Below are positions 57,749 through 64,000 of a DNA stretch of 64,000 nt, in pieces. The position numbers and the translations under genes were made by a program. Source of the stretch: Microbacterium sp. LCT-H2 (lineage in GTDB: Bacteria; Actinomycetota; Actinomycetes; Actinomycetales; Microbacteriaceae). Location: NCBI RefSeq assembly GCF_001866135.1, contig NZ_MODW01000001.1, positions 887,797-951,796 of the forward strand. The letters are read 5' to 3'. Below the pieces are notes generated by a model. That model made no database searches. It saw only the letters and a program-made list of their open reading frames with translations, and was not told where the DNA came from. Position 1 is the first letter of the stretch, and each line of letters opens with the position of its first letter.

Positions 57749-59077
57749 ATGCTTCAGCGACTGACTTCCCGACTGTCCGGCGGTGTCGACGCGATCCTGC
57801 ACGAGGACTCGCCGTCACTGCTCACCCGGGGCTATGACTTCGGCGAGCGCATCTGGCGCCGAGCCCGCCCCGGCGCCCGGTCGGCTCCGATGCGCCTCCT
57901 CGGGCACCCGGCCGCGTTCGTCCGCGGCGCCGAGGGCGTCGAGCTGTTCTACGACGAGAGCCGCATCGCCCGTGCCGGTGCCATGCCGGGGATCATCCGC
58001 GAACCGCTGTTCGGGCACGGGTCGGTGCACGCGCTCGACGGCACCGCTCACCGCCACCGCAAGGCGACCTTCGTCGAGGCGGCGTACGAGGATGCGCAGG
58101 TCGAGCGGCTCACGCCGTTCCTCGAACGGGAATGGGCGGCCGAGCGCGAGGACTGGCGCGCCGGCGGCACCCGCAGCGCCTATGACGCGGCCGTCGGCGC
58201 GTTCGGGCGCGCGATGATGCGCTGGGCCGGGCTCCCGGGCACGCCGGCGGCGCAGACCAGCTGGGCCGCGCGCCTCGCGCAGATCGTCGACGGCTTCGGC
58301 GCCCCCTACTCCCCCGCCTACGTCGAGGCCTTCGCGAACCGGGTCTTCTCGGACCGGCATGCGCGTCGGCTCATCGAAGCGGTCCGCGAGGGCCGGCTCC
58401 CGTCCGCCGAGGGCACGGCGCTCGCGCTGTGGGCCGCGCATCGCGACGAGCACGGCGAGCTGCTGCCTGCCCGGGTCGCCGGGGTCGAGCTGCAGAACAG
58501 CATCCGTCCGATGATCGCCGCCGCACGTTTCGTAGCCTTCGCCGCGAAGCAGCTGCACGACCATCCCGAGTGGCGTACCCGGATCGCCGCCGAGACCGCC
58601 GAGCGGGGATCGCTCGTGGGGGGAACGCTCGCGACGATGTTCGCGCAGGAGGTGCGGCGGACCGGACTGTTCGTGCCCATGCTGCCTGGTCGCACCATCG
58701 CCGAGGTCGAGATCGACGGCGTCACGGTCCCGGTGGGCGGCCGGGTCGTCCTCGACATCCTCGGCACGAACACCGACGAGCGGTCGTGGTCCCACCCGGA
58801 GCGCTTCGCCCCCGAGCGGTTCACCGATGTGGAGGACTACGAGGAGATCACGACCTTCGTCCCCCAGGGTGGGGGCGACGTCGCCACCGGTCACCGCTGC
58901 CCCGGGGAGAAGCTCGTCATCGCGGGACTCTCCGCCGCTGTCGCCGTCCTGAGCGACCCGGAACTGGCTGTGCTCGACGAGGGGCTCAACGTGAATCGCC
59001 GCCGCCTCCCCACCAAGCCCGCGTCCGGAGGACGGGTGCGCAGTGCCGGATCCGGGCGCGGCTGCCCCTTCCACTGA
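57749..59077 (+). CDS. Cytochrome P450, CYP152-type fatty-acid peroxygenase
   Basis: A 442-residue P450. The heme-binding loop FVPQGGGDVATGHRCPGE places the thiolate at Cys384, with an unusual spacing typical of CYP152 (P450 BSbeta/SPalpha/CypC). The active-site Arg253-Pro254 in NSIRPMIAAARF is the residue pair that binds the fatty-acid carboxylate and replaces the acid-alcohol pair of ordinary P450s. Such enzymes use H2O2 directly to hydroxylate or decarboxylate fatty acids, so no redox partner is expected. The C-terminus ends RSAGSGRGCPFH. A ferredoxin or reductase gene is not adjacent, which fits. Confidence 0.9.
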   Translation: MLQRLTSRLSGGVDAILHEDSPSLLTRGYDFGERIWRRARPGARSAPMRLLGHPAAFVRGAEGVELFYDESRIARAGAMPGIIREPLFGHGSVHALDGTAHRHRKATFVEAAYEDAQVERLTPFLEREWAAEREDWRAGGTRSAYDAAVGAFGRAMMRWAGLPGTPAAQTSWAARLAQIVDGFGAPYSPAYVEAFANRVFSDRHARRLIEAVREGRLPSAEGTALALWAAHRDEHGELLPARVAGVELQNSIRPMIAAARFVAFAAKQLHDHPEWRTRIAAETAERGSLVGGTLATMFAQEVRRTGLFVPMLPGRTIAEVEIDGVTVPVGGRVVLDILGTNTDERSWSHPERFAPERFTDVEDYEEITTFVPQGGGDVATGHRCPGEKLVIAGLSAAVAVLSDPELAVLDEGLNVNRRRLPTKPASGGRVRSAGSGRGCPFH

Positions 59078-59195
59078 GCCACCGGATCTCACCCACCGGA
59101 GCTGTACCGGACGTTTCAGGAGATGAAGGACGGCTGCATCAAGGCCGTACTGCACCCCTCCGCCGCCTGACGGGTCGGTCGAGGGGCTCTTCGAG

Positions 59196-59235
59196 CAACC
59201 CTGGTTGACAATCCGCGCGTCAGCAACCTAGGTTG
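59196..59235 (+). promoter_or_regulatory. Twin palindromic operators overlapping the -35 and -10 boxes of the HTH/Clp-N operon
   Basis: CAACCCTGGTTG (59196-59207) and CAACCTAGGTTG (59224-59235) are copies of CAACC-N2-GGTTG spaced 28 bp apart. The first overlaps the -35 box TTGACA (59205-59210) and the second overlaps the -10 box TAGGTT (59229-59234); the boxes are 18 nt apart. The start codon follows six nt after the -10 box. The downstream HTH protein is the probable ligand. Confidence 0.7.
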
Positions 59236-59240
59236 ACAGT

Positions 59241-59486
59241 ATGGAGTCCCTCGACATCGCCCGCGCTGCGGCGGACACGACCGACCCGCGCGCCGGCCTG
59301 CGCGCCGTCGCCTCCCTCCGGACCCTCGCCGACGCGCTCGAGCTGCGTCAGGTGGAGGCCGCGCTCCGCGCCGGAATGAGTTGGCAGACCATCGCAGACG
59401 CTCTCGGCGTGACGCGACAGGCCGTGCACAAGAAGCACAGCCGCCGCATCGATCCGACCATCCCCGTGCCGCGGAGGAACGCATGA
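59241..59486 (+). CDS. Small helix-turn-helix regulator
   Basis: An 81-residue protein. A helical N-terminus (IARAAADTTDPRAGLRAVASLRTLADALELRQVEAAL) leads to a helix-turn-helix in GMSWQTIADALGVTRQAVHKKHSRRI, residues 45-70, which is close to Arc/sigma-70 region 4-like DNA readers. It likely binds the twin palindromes in its own promoter. The stop overlaps the start of the Clp-N gene, so the two are made together. Confidence 0.8.
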   Translation: MESLDIARAAADTTDPRAGLRAVASLRTLADALELRQVEAALRAGMSWQTIADALGVTRQAVHKKHSRRIDPTIPVPRRNA

Positions 59487-60463
59487 GTCGCTTCACGCAG
59501 GCCGCCGCCACCATGCACACGCTGTCGCTCGCGGCGATGGAGGAGGCGTCGCGCTTCGGCGTGCATGACGCGGACATCGACCACCTGCTGCTCGCGCTCA
59601 CGATCGACGCCGACACCGGCGGGCAGGTGCTCCGGCGGGCCGGGATCCGCCTCGATGCCACCCGGGCCGCTGTCGCGGCGCAGCACGCAGGGCAGCTCCT
59701 GGCCATGGGGATCGATGCCCCGGCGGTGGGCCCTGGCCGCATCGTGTTCCATGAGACCGACGGCTACGACTGGACCGAGCGTGCCCTCGCGGTACTCCGA
59801 GCCGCGTCCCAGGGAGGTCGGCGAGGGGACTCCGCCGCCGTGCTTCGGGCCCTGCTCGCAGAACCCAGCGGCCTGATCGCCGCCATCCTCGCTCGTCTCG
59901 CCGTGACGGAAGACGACCTCACGGCGCAGCTCGACGAGGTCGAAGGCACCGCGCGCTCCCCCCAACCGGGCGAAGAGCGGGCGGCCGGGGGGATCACCGG
60001 GTCCCGCTCGATGTTCGTGCCGGCCGCGGAAACCGAGGTTCGGGCGGTGCTCGCCGATCCTGAACGGCTCCCGGAATGGGAGCAGAGCGTCGCGACCGTC
60101 CTCCCCGCCGGGGACGACGGCCCCTGGGAGGCGTTCGCCCCGACGACGACCCCGGACGGACGACCCCTGCATCGCAAGCCGGAGTTCCATCGCCTTCACG
60201 TAACGCAGGAGAAGGAGCGGTCCGGGGCGGTGACCTGGCGCTTCGAGTACCCCGACGCGCCCCAGGCGAATCCGCGCGTCCTCACGATGGCACTCGAACC
60301 GGCCGCCGGCGGGACGCAGCTCCGCGCGACGATGACGTGGGAGACCAGGCCCCGCGGTCCGGTGCGGCGGGCACTGCGGGCACCGCTGCTTCCACTGTGG
60401 CGCGGCCTCGTCTTCATCCAGCTCGCGCAGGTCGAGAGCGGGATCAGCCGCATCTTCCGGTGA
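59483..60463 (+). CDS. Clp-N domain / SRPBCC fusion protein
   Basis: A 326-residue protein with two parts. Residues 1-150 resemble the Clp-N (ClpA/ClpC R-domain) double repeat: FTQAAATMHTLSLAAMEEASRFGVHDADIDHLLLALTIDADTGGQVLRRAGI and WTERALAVLRAASQGGRRGDSAAVLRALLAEPSGLIAAILARL. Residues 175-326 are an SRPBCC fold (GSRSMFVPAAETEVRAVLADPERLPEWEQSV ... RPLHRKPEFHRLHVTQEKERSGAVTWRFEYPDA). There is no AAA+ domain, so it cannot be an unfoldase; an adaptor that presents a bound ligand or a partner to ClpC is a possibility. It follows the HTH gene with a 4-nt overlap. GGAGG precedes the ATG. Confidence 0.78.
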   Translation: MSRFTQAAATMHTLSLAAMEEASRFGVHDADIDHLLLALTIDADTGGQVLRRAGIRLDATRAAVAAQHAGQLLAMGIDAPAVGPGRIVFHETDGYDWTERALAVLRAASQGGRRGDSAAVLRALLAEPSGLIAAILARLAVTEDDLTAQLDEVEGTARSPQPGEERAAGGITGSRSMFVPAAETEVRAVLADPERLPEWEQSVATVLPAGDDGPWEAFAPTTTPDGRPLHRKPEFHRLHVTQEKERSGAVTWRFEYPDAPQANPRVLTMALEPAAGGTQLRATMTWETRPRGPVRRALRAPLLPLWRGLVFIQLAQVESGISRIFR

Positions 60464-60471
60464 GTGGCGGC

Positions 60472-60786
60472 TCAGTCGCCTGCGTGCCGCGGACCGACGC
60501 CCGGCTCCTTGCTGTGGGTCGACTCGTAGGCGGGTTCGGGGGGGTTCTTCGACGCCGGGTCGACGCGGGCCGCGTTTCCGGCTCCGGCGTCCGCACCGGC
60601 GCCACCGGCGGGCACGTCCTGAAGGGCATCGGGGTCGTCGCCGCCCCGTTCGGCGAGGTGCGCCGCGACGCCCTCGCGAGACGGTTCCTCCTCGGACTCG
60701 GCGGCGGCGTCCTCCTCCGCGAGCCGCAGAGCCTCCTCCGACAGCAGGGGCTCATCCGGGTACATGAAGGCTTCCGGGTTCGACAT
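60472..60786 (-). CDS. Acidic low-complexity protein
   Basis: A 104-residue, strongly acidic protein (FMYPDEPLLSEEALRLAEEDAAAESEEEPSREG ... DPASKNPPEPAYESTHSKEPG). It has no membrane helix, no recognised domain and is likely disordered. AGGAG sits 8 nt before ATG 60786. The function is unknown; similar acidic proteins are common in actinobacteria. Confidence 0.5.
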   Translation of the reverse strand: MSNPEAFMYPDEPLLSEEALRLAEEDAAAESEEEPSREGVAAHLAERGGDDPDALQDVPAGGAGADAGAGNAARVDPASKNPPEPAYESTHSKEPGVGPRHAGD

Positions 60787-60923
60787 CACGCGCTCCTCTC
60801 GTGGCGGAGACTCCAGAGTGCGCCGGATCCGCGCTCAGGACAAGGCCCGTTGACAGCTCGCCGTCGCCCCGGTATCCCCGGTGGGCGCAGCGGAGGACCG
60901 CCACCCCCACCGGGCCGGAGCCC

Positions 60924-61058
60924 TCAGCTCTTCGCGCCCTTGCGAGGCTTGAGGAACTCGTCGGGTGCGTTCTTCGCGCGCTTCGCCGCCCGCTTCTCCT
61001 TGAGCGAGAGCTGCGGCTCCTTCTTCCCTGCGCGACCCGGTGTGGACTTTCCTGACAT
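60924..61058 (-). CDS. Small basic protein
   Basis: A 44-residue lysine/arginine-rich protein (MSGKSTPGRAGKKEPQLSLK, then EKRAAKRAKNAPDEFLKPRKGAKS). It has an AAGGGG ribosome-binding site and normal codon use. The charge pattern suggests nucleic-acid or ribosome contact, but no family is recognised. Confidence 0.5.
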   Translation of the reverse strand: MSGKSTPGRAGKKEPQLSLKEKRAAKRAKNAPDEFLKPRKGAKS

Positions 61059-61413
61059 GGCGCTTCCCCTTTGTGACTGGCTGGCGTAACCCCCGACCAT
61101 ACTCGGAAGCACAGGGAAGTCAAATTTCCCGCTGAACGGGAGAAAAACGGTCGCGGGAATCGCTCGGAACCCCACGCGTCGGGGTGGACACTCCCGCACT
61201 TCTTTTGAATGACTCAAAATAACGTGATACCGTCGGAGGACAGCAACCGGCCAGGCCGACCGCTCCGCACACCCGTCACCGGGCCGCCCGCGGGGCGCGC
61301 CGCCGCACCACGCGCACCGACCCCGGGAGACCACCCCGCCGTCCGGCGTGCGCCTCGCGAGGGACCCCGTCCCTCGGCGCGAGCCTGCCCACCCGCCCCG
61401 AGAGAGGAACACC
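61059..61413. promoter_or_regulatory. 355-nt intergenic region with an AT-rich palindrome and probable promoter
   Basis: No gene is supported here. TTTTGA (61203-61208) and TCAAAA (61214-61219) form a palindrome with a 5-nt spacer, in sharp contrast to the surrounding GC-rich DNA. TAACGT (61220-61225) or TGATAC (61225-61230) could be a -10 box for the downstream gene pair, giving a long leader. AGAGAGGAA (61401-61409) is the ribosome-binding site of ATG 61414. Confidence 0.45.
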
Positions 61414-61680
61414 ATGCCAGAGACACGACCCACCGACCAGCGGAGGACGGGGTTCACCTCGATGCCGCACGCTCTCGGCCGCGGCGGCCGCGAGGACATC
61501 GTCTGGGAGGCGCTCGAGCGGGTGGACGGCAAGCCGGCGCCCGCGATCGGCGTCATGCAGGCGGCGATGGGCACGGAGGCCCAGATCCGCCTGACCGCGG
61601 ACGTGATCCGCGCCTACCTCGATGCGCACGGCCTTCGAGACACCCGGGAGTGGGCTGCGCGCCAGGGCGGTGCCGCATGA
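61414..61680 (+). CDS. Conserved-looking hypothetical protein
   Basis: An 88-residue protein with MPETRPTDQRRTGFTSMPHALGRGGREDIVWEALERVDGKPAPAIGVMQAAMGTEAQIRLTADVIRAYLDAHG. The helical layout and the A-L-G-R-G-G segment suggest a small DNA-binding or regulatory protein, but I recognise no family. It overlaps the next gene by 4 nt (ATGA), indicating an operon. Confidence 0.6.
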   Translation: MPETRPTDQRRTGFTSMPHALGRGGREDIVWEALERVDGKPAPAIGVMQAAMGTEAQIRLTADVIRAYLDAHGLRDTREWAARQGGAA

Positions 61681-61991
61681 GGCGCCGGCTCCGCACGGAG
61701 ACCCAGGAACACGCCGACGCCGTGCTGCGGCTGCAGCCCGCGGAGCTTCACGACACGGCGCCGTTCGCCCCCGGTGACGACCGCTTCGTCGCCGAGCTCG
61801 CCTCCCCCGGCCTGGGCGCGTGCTCATTCGTGCTCGGCCCGCAGGGGACACCTCCGCCCGCGTGGATCGTGCTCGACTACGCCGACGGGCAGCAGCGCCG
61901 GTGGCGGCGCGCCCGGCGCGCGGGCGGTCGGCACTTCTTCACGCTCGCGGAGGACACGGCCAGCGCGGGATACATCACGACTGTTGCCTGA
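61677..61991 (+). CDS. Hypothetical protein, partner of the preceding gene
   Basis: A 104-residue protein (MRRRLRTETQEHADAVLRLQ, then PAELHDTAPFAPGDDRFVAE, then LASPGLGACSFVLGPQGTPPPAWIVLDYADGQQRRWRRARRAG). It has no membrane segment and no recognised motif. The 4-nt overlap with the upstream gene supports co-expression. It ends 27 nt before the MarR gene, inside the MarR promoter region. Confidence 0.6.
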   Translation: MRRRLRTETQEHADAVLRLQPAELHDTAPFAPGDDRFVAELASPGLGACSFVLGPQGTPPPAWIVLDYADGQQRRWRRARRAGGRHFFTLAEDTASAGYITTVA

Positions 61992-62012
61992 GGCAACTTT
62001 GAGGCGTACCCT
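61983..62012 (+). promoter_or_regulatory. Palindromic operator and promoter of the MarR-SDR operon
   Basis: GTTGCCTGAGGCAAC (61983-61997) is a perfect palindrome around one central base. Its TTGCCT (61984-61989) works as a -35 box, with TACCCT (62007-62012) as -10 after 17 nt. The start codon follows six nt later, so the operator sits on the -35 box. Confidence 0.68.
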
Positions 62013-62018
62013 GGACAC

Positions 62019-62492
62019 ATGACCACCGGCGAAGACGTCGCCGGCATCCACCTGGCCCTCGTCCGCGTGGTGTCGGAATGGAGTGAGAGCGACCTGCAAC
62101 GCCAGGTCGCTGAAGCCGTCGACGTCGCCCTCGACCCGTCCGCCATCCGCGCGCTCTACCTGCTCGGGATGAACGGGGGCGCGATGGGCTTCGGCGACCT
62201 GGCCGCGCATGCGACGCTGTCGCGGCCGACCACGTCGAAGCTCGTCGCCCGCATGGCGACGCAGGGCGTCGTCGACCCCGTGCGCTCGGGTCGCACCGTC
62301 GAGGTTCGACTGACGGACGCGGGCCGGACGGCCTATGCGCGCCTAGTCGAGGCCGGCCATCGCATGGTCGACGATGCGCTCGCGGGCTGGTCACCGGACG
62401 AGATCGACGGATTCCGCCGCCAGCTCGGCCGCTTCGTCACCGCACTGTCCGGCACGCCGCCGGTCGTGTCCATCAAGGAGGAAACCTCATGA
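62019..62492 (+). CDS. MarR family transcriptional regulator
   Basis: A 157-residue winged-helix regulator. Typical pieces are ALYLLGMNGGAMGFGDLAAHATLSRPTTSKLVARMATQGVVDPVRSGRTVEVRLTDAGRTAYARLVEAGHRMVDDAL, with the wing R-x-G-R-T-V-E-V-R-L-T. It likely binds the palindrome on the -35 box of its own promoter and represses itself and the downstream dehydrogenase; an aromatic or phenolic inducer would be usual for the family. It overlaps the SDR gene by 4 nt. Confidence 0.88.
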   Translation: MTTGEDVAGIHLALVRVVSEWSESDLQRQVAEAVDVALDPSAIRALYLLGMNGGAMGFGDLAAHATLSRPTTSKLVARMATQGVVDPVRSGRTVEVRLTDAGRTAYARLVEAGHRMVDDALAGWSPDEIDGFRRQLGRFVTALSGTPPVVSIKEETS

Positions 62493-63292
62493 CCCGCACC
62501 TATGTCGTCACCGGATCCGCATCCGGCATCGGCGCCGCCACCACCGAGCTGCTCCGCTCGCACGGCCACACCGTCATCGGCGTCGACCTCGCCGGGGTCG
62601 AGGTCGACGGCGATCTGTCCACCCACGAGGGGCGTCTGGCTGCGGCGAGCGCCGTGGTCGAGGCGGCAGACGACGGGATCGACGCCGTCATCGCCTGCGC
62701 GGGCATCTCGGCTCCGATCTCGAAGACGATGTCCATCAACTTCTTCGGCGTGACCGAGTTCCTGACCGCGCTCCAGCCCACGCTGAGCCTGGCCGACGCA
62801 CCGCGCGCCGCCGTGGTGTCGTCGATGGCCTCGCTGCAGCCGGTGTCGCCCGAGCTCGTCGACGCCGCCCTCGCCGGCGACGAGGCGCGCGCGATCGAGA
62901 TCGGCGACCGCCTGGCCGCAACCCCCGAGGCCGGGTTCCTCAACTACTCGTCCAGCAAGCGCGCCCTGTCGCGCTGGGTCCGTCGTGAGAGCGTCACCCC
63001 GGCGTGGGCGGGCGCGGGCATCCCGCTGAACGCCGTCGCCCCCGGCACCGTCACCACGGCGATGACGGCCGGCCTGCTCGACTCGCCCGAGGGCCTGGCC
63101 ATGGTGGACGCCGCTGTGCCGATGCCGCTGAACTACCACCAGCCGGCGTCCTCCATCGCCGAGCTGCTCGTCTGGCTGACGAGCCCGGCCAACACCCACA
63201 TGGCGGGGCAGACGATCTACTGCGACGGCGGGGCAGACGCCGTGCTGCGGGGCGACGACATCTGGTCCTGGAACGACGCACCGCAGAGCTGA
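62489..63292 (+). CDS. Short-chain dehydrogenase/reductase
   Basis: A 267-residue classical SDR. The cofactor motif TGSASGIG (residues 8-15), the NAG-like VIACAGISAP, and the active site with Tyr153 and Lys157 (NYSSSKRALSRW) are present. The stretch between the catalytic Ser and Tyr is extended (SPELVDAALAGDEARAIEIGDRLAATPEAGFL). A PGTVTTAMT motif follows the active site. The substrate is unknown, but MarR control points to an inducible detoxification or catabolic role. Confidence 0.88.
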   Translation: MTRTYVVTGSASGIGAATTELLRSHGHTVIGVDLAGVEVDGDLSTHEGRLAAASAVVEAADDGIDAVIACAGISAPISKTMSINFFGVTEFLTALQPTLSLADAPRAAVVSSMASLQPVSPELVDAALAGDEARAIEIGDRLAATPEAGFLNYSSSKRALSRWVRRESVTPAWAGAGIPLNAVAPGTVTTAMTAGLLDSPEGLAMVDAAVPMPLNYHQPASSIAELLVWLTSPANTHMAGQTIYCDGGADAVLRGDDIWSWNDAPQS

Positions 63293-63302
63293 GTCCTCCC
63301 GG

Positions 63303-63908
63303 TCAGCCTCGCGGACGCCCCGGCGGCGTGCCGCGGAGGAGCGCATACGCGCCGAGGGTGGGCGCCCGCACCGTGCCGTCCTGCCGGAGCGGGTGCTCCT
63401 CCCCCTCGGGCACCGCGAGCAGCACGACGTAGCCGAGCTCCTGCGCGGCGGTCCCCCACCCGCGGGGTACGGCGTTCTCCCGCGCCGCCTCGGTGTGCGC
63501 GCCCCGCACCCCCGCGAGGTCGCGCACCCGCAGGCGGTCGTCGCCGTCGAACTCCACCGCCACCCGCCCGAGCGGCGTCAGCGGACCGTTCACCGGAGGC
63601 TCCAGCACCCGCCATCCGCCGGCCCGCAGTCGGCCGGCATCCCCTCCACCGGACGGCAGCCGCAGCAGCAGACCCGGGGCGGAGCGGTCTCCGTGGGCGA
63701 GGAGGACGAACAGGAAGGTCGGCTCCCCCTCCTTCGCCCGCTGCGCCCGAGAGGAACGGCGGACGAGGGCGATCCCGCCGACCACGGCGAGCGCACCTCC
63801 GGCCGCGGGAACACCGGCGAGGAGGAATGCGACCACCACGACCGCGAGGCCGGTGGCGACGCCGACGCCGCGGAGCGCCCGGGGGTCAGCGGCCGTGATC
63901 CGACCCAT
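63303..63908 (-). CDS. Hypothetical membrane protein
   Basis: A 201-residue protein with two helices near the N-terminus (ALRGVGVATGLAVVVVAFLLAGV and GGALAVVGGIALVRRSS) and a soluble beta-rich C-terminal domain (KEGEPTFLFVLLAHGDRSAPGLLLRLPS ... LTPLGRVAVEFDGDDRLRVRDLAG). Function is unknown. ATG 63908 gives the best start; its upstream neighbour overlaps it by 23 nt. Confidence 0.6.
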   Translation of the reverse strand: MGRITAADPRALRGVGVATGLAVVVVAFLLAGVPAAGGALAVVGGIALVRRSSRAQRAKEGEPTFLFVLLAHGDRSAPGLLLRLPSGGGDAGRLRAGGWRVLEPPVNGPLTPLGRVAVEFDGDDRLRVRDLAGVRGAHTEAARENAVPRGWGTAAQELGYVVLLAVPEGEEHPLRQDGTVRAPTLGAYALLRGTPPGRPRG

Positions 63909-64000
63909 GCGTCCGCCCGTCCCCCTCGATCTCGCCGCCCGGCTCGGAGGCCGGCGATCCGTGCCCGGCATCCACCCGCTCGATCTCGGCCTGCGTGAGC
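63886..64000 (-). CDS. C-terminal fragment of an upstream gene
   Basis: The minus-strand frame ends in TGA (TCA at 63886-63888 on the plus strand), giving a tail LTQAEIERVDAGHGSPASEP followed by GGEIEGDGRTHGSDHGR. The gene continues beyond the window. It is polar and low in hydrophobics, so no domain can be assigned. It overlaps the start of the neighbouring gene by 23 nt, consistent with an operon. Confidence 0.5.
   Translation of the reverse strand, partial: LTQAEIERVDAGHGSPASEPGGEIEGDGRTHGSDHGR

Overview
The window is high-GC DNA (about 70% GC) with gene content typical of an actinobacterium in the family Microbacteriaceae, most likely Microbacterium. The evidence is a NucS mismatch endonuclease, a fused MrpA-MrpB antiporter subunit, a MoxR/DUF58/VWA locus, an AbiEi-type/DUF559 solo endonuclease, and many genes whose start codon lies 5-7 nt behind a TANNNT box, which suggests leaderless transcription. 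The genus is inferred from memory of gene content, not from a search. No rRNA, tRNA, CRISPR array, complete prophage or classical insertion sequence was seen.

Layout. 1-14.5 kb: end of a GNAT acetyltransferase, an acyl-CoA ligase, chorismate mutase, an AI-2E-type permease, a four-gene osmolyte (OpuC/OsmU-like) ABC importer, a flavoprotein disulfide reductase, BioY under two tandem 13-bp operators, an MFS exporter, a lactonase-fold protein and PurA. 14.5-17.1 kb: a flavin monooxygenase and an EamA transporter. 17.2-27.4 kb: a MoxR-DUF58-(small membrane protein)-VWA-VWA locus whose likely TPR partner is separated from it by a 1,180-residue secreted propeller/LamG/PKD protein with its own leader and terminator. 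27.6-31.7 kb: a flavin-binding split-barrel protein, a ZIP transporter, a VapBC pair, ArgG and a GntR regulator. 31.9-37.9 kb: a TetR regulator with a promoter-embedded operator, a degenerate ABC ATPase, a YhgE/Pip membrane protein and a penicillin acylase-family hydrolase.

37.9-46.2 kb: an alpha/beta hydrolase, a DUF559 endonuclease bracketed by related palindromes, and the six-gene Mrp cation/proton antiporter operon (A/B fusion, C, D, E, F, G). 46.3-53.8 kb: a polytopic membrane protein, a divergent LacI/MFS pair, a roughly 720-bp lower-GC islet encoding a small secreted peptide and a membrane protein between 67-bp direct repeats, a two-component system, and a GAP-family protein. 53.8-64 kb: NucS, an HAD phosphatase, a cold-shock protein preceded by a possible structured RNA, a shikimate dehydrogenase-like enzyme, a CYP152-type P450, an HTH/Clp-N-SRPBCC pair behind paired operators, several small hypothetical genes, a MarR-SDR operon and a membrane protein.

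The most unusual elements are (1) a palindromic repeat family found three times, two copies bracketing the DUF559 gene; (2) the two-gene islet at the MFS/response-regulator junction, whose repeats preserve both gene ends; (3) the HTH plus Clp-N-SRPBCC pair; and (4) the two-hairpin RNA candidate upstream of the cold-shock gene.
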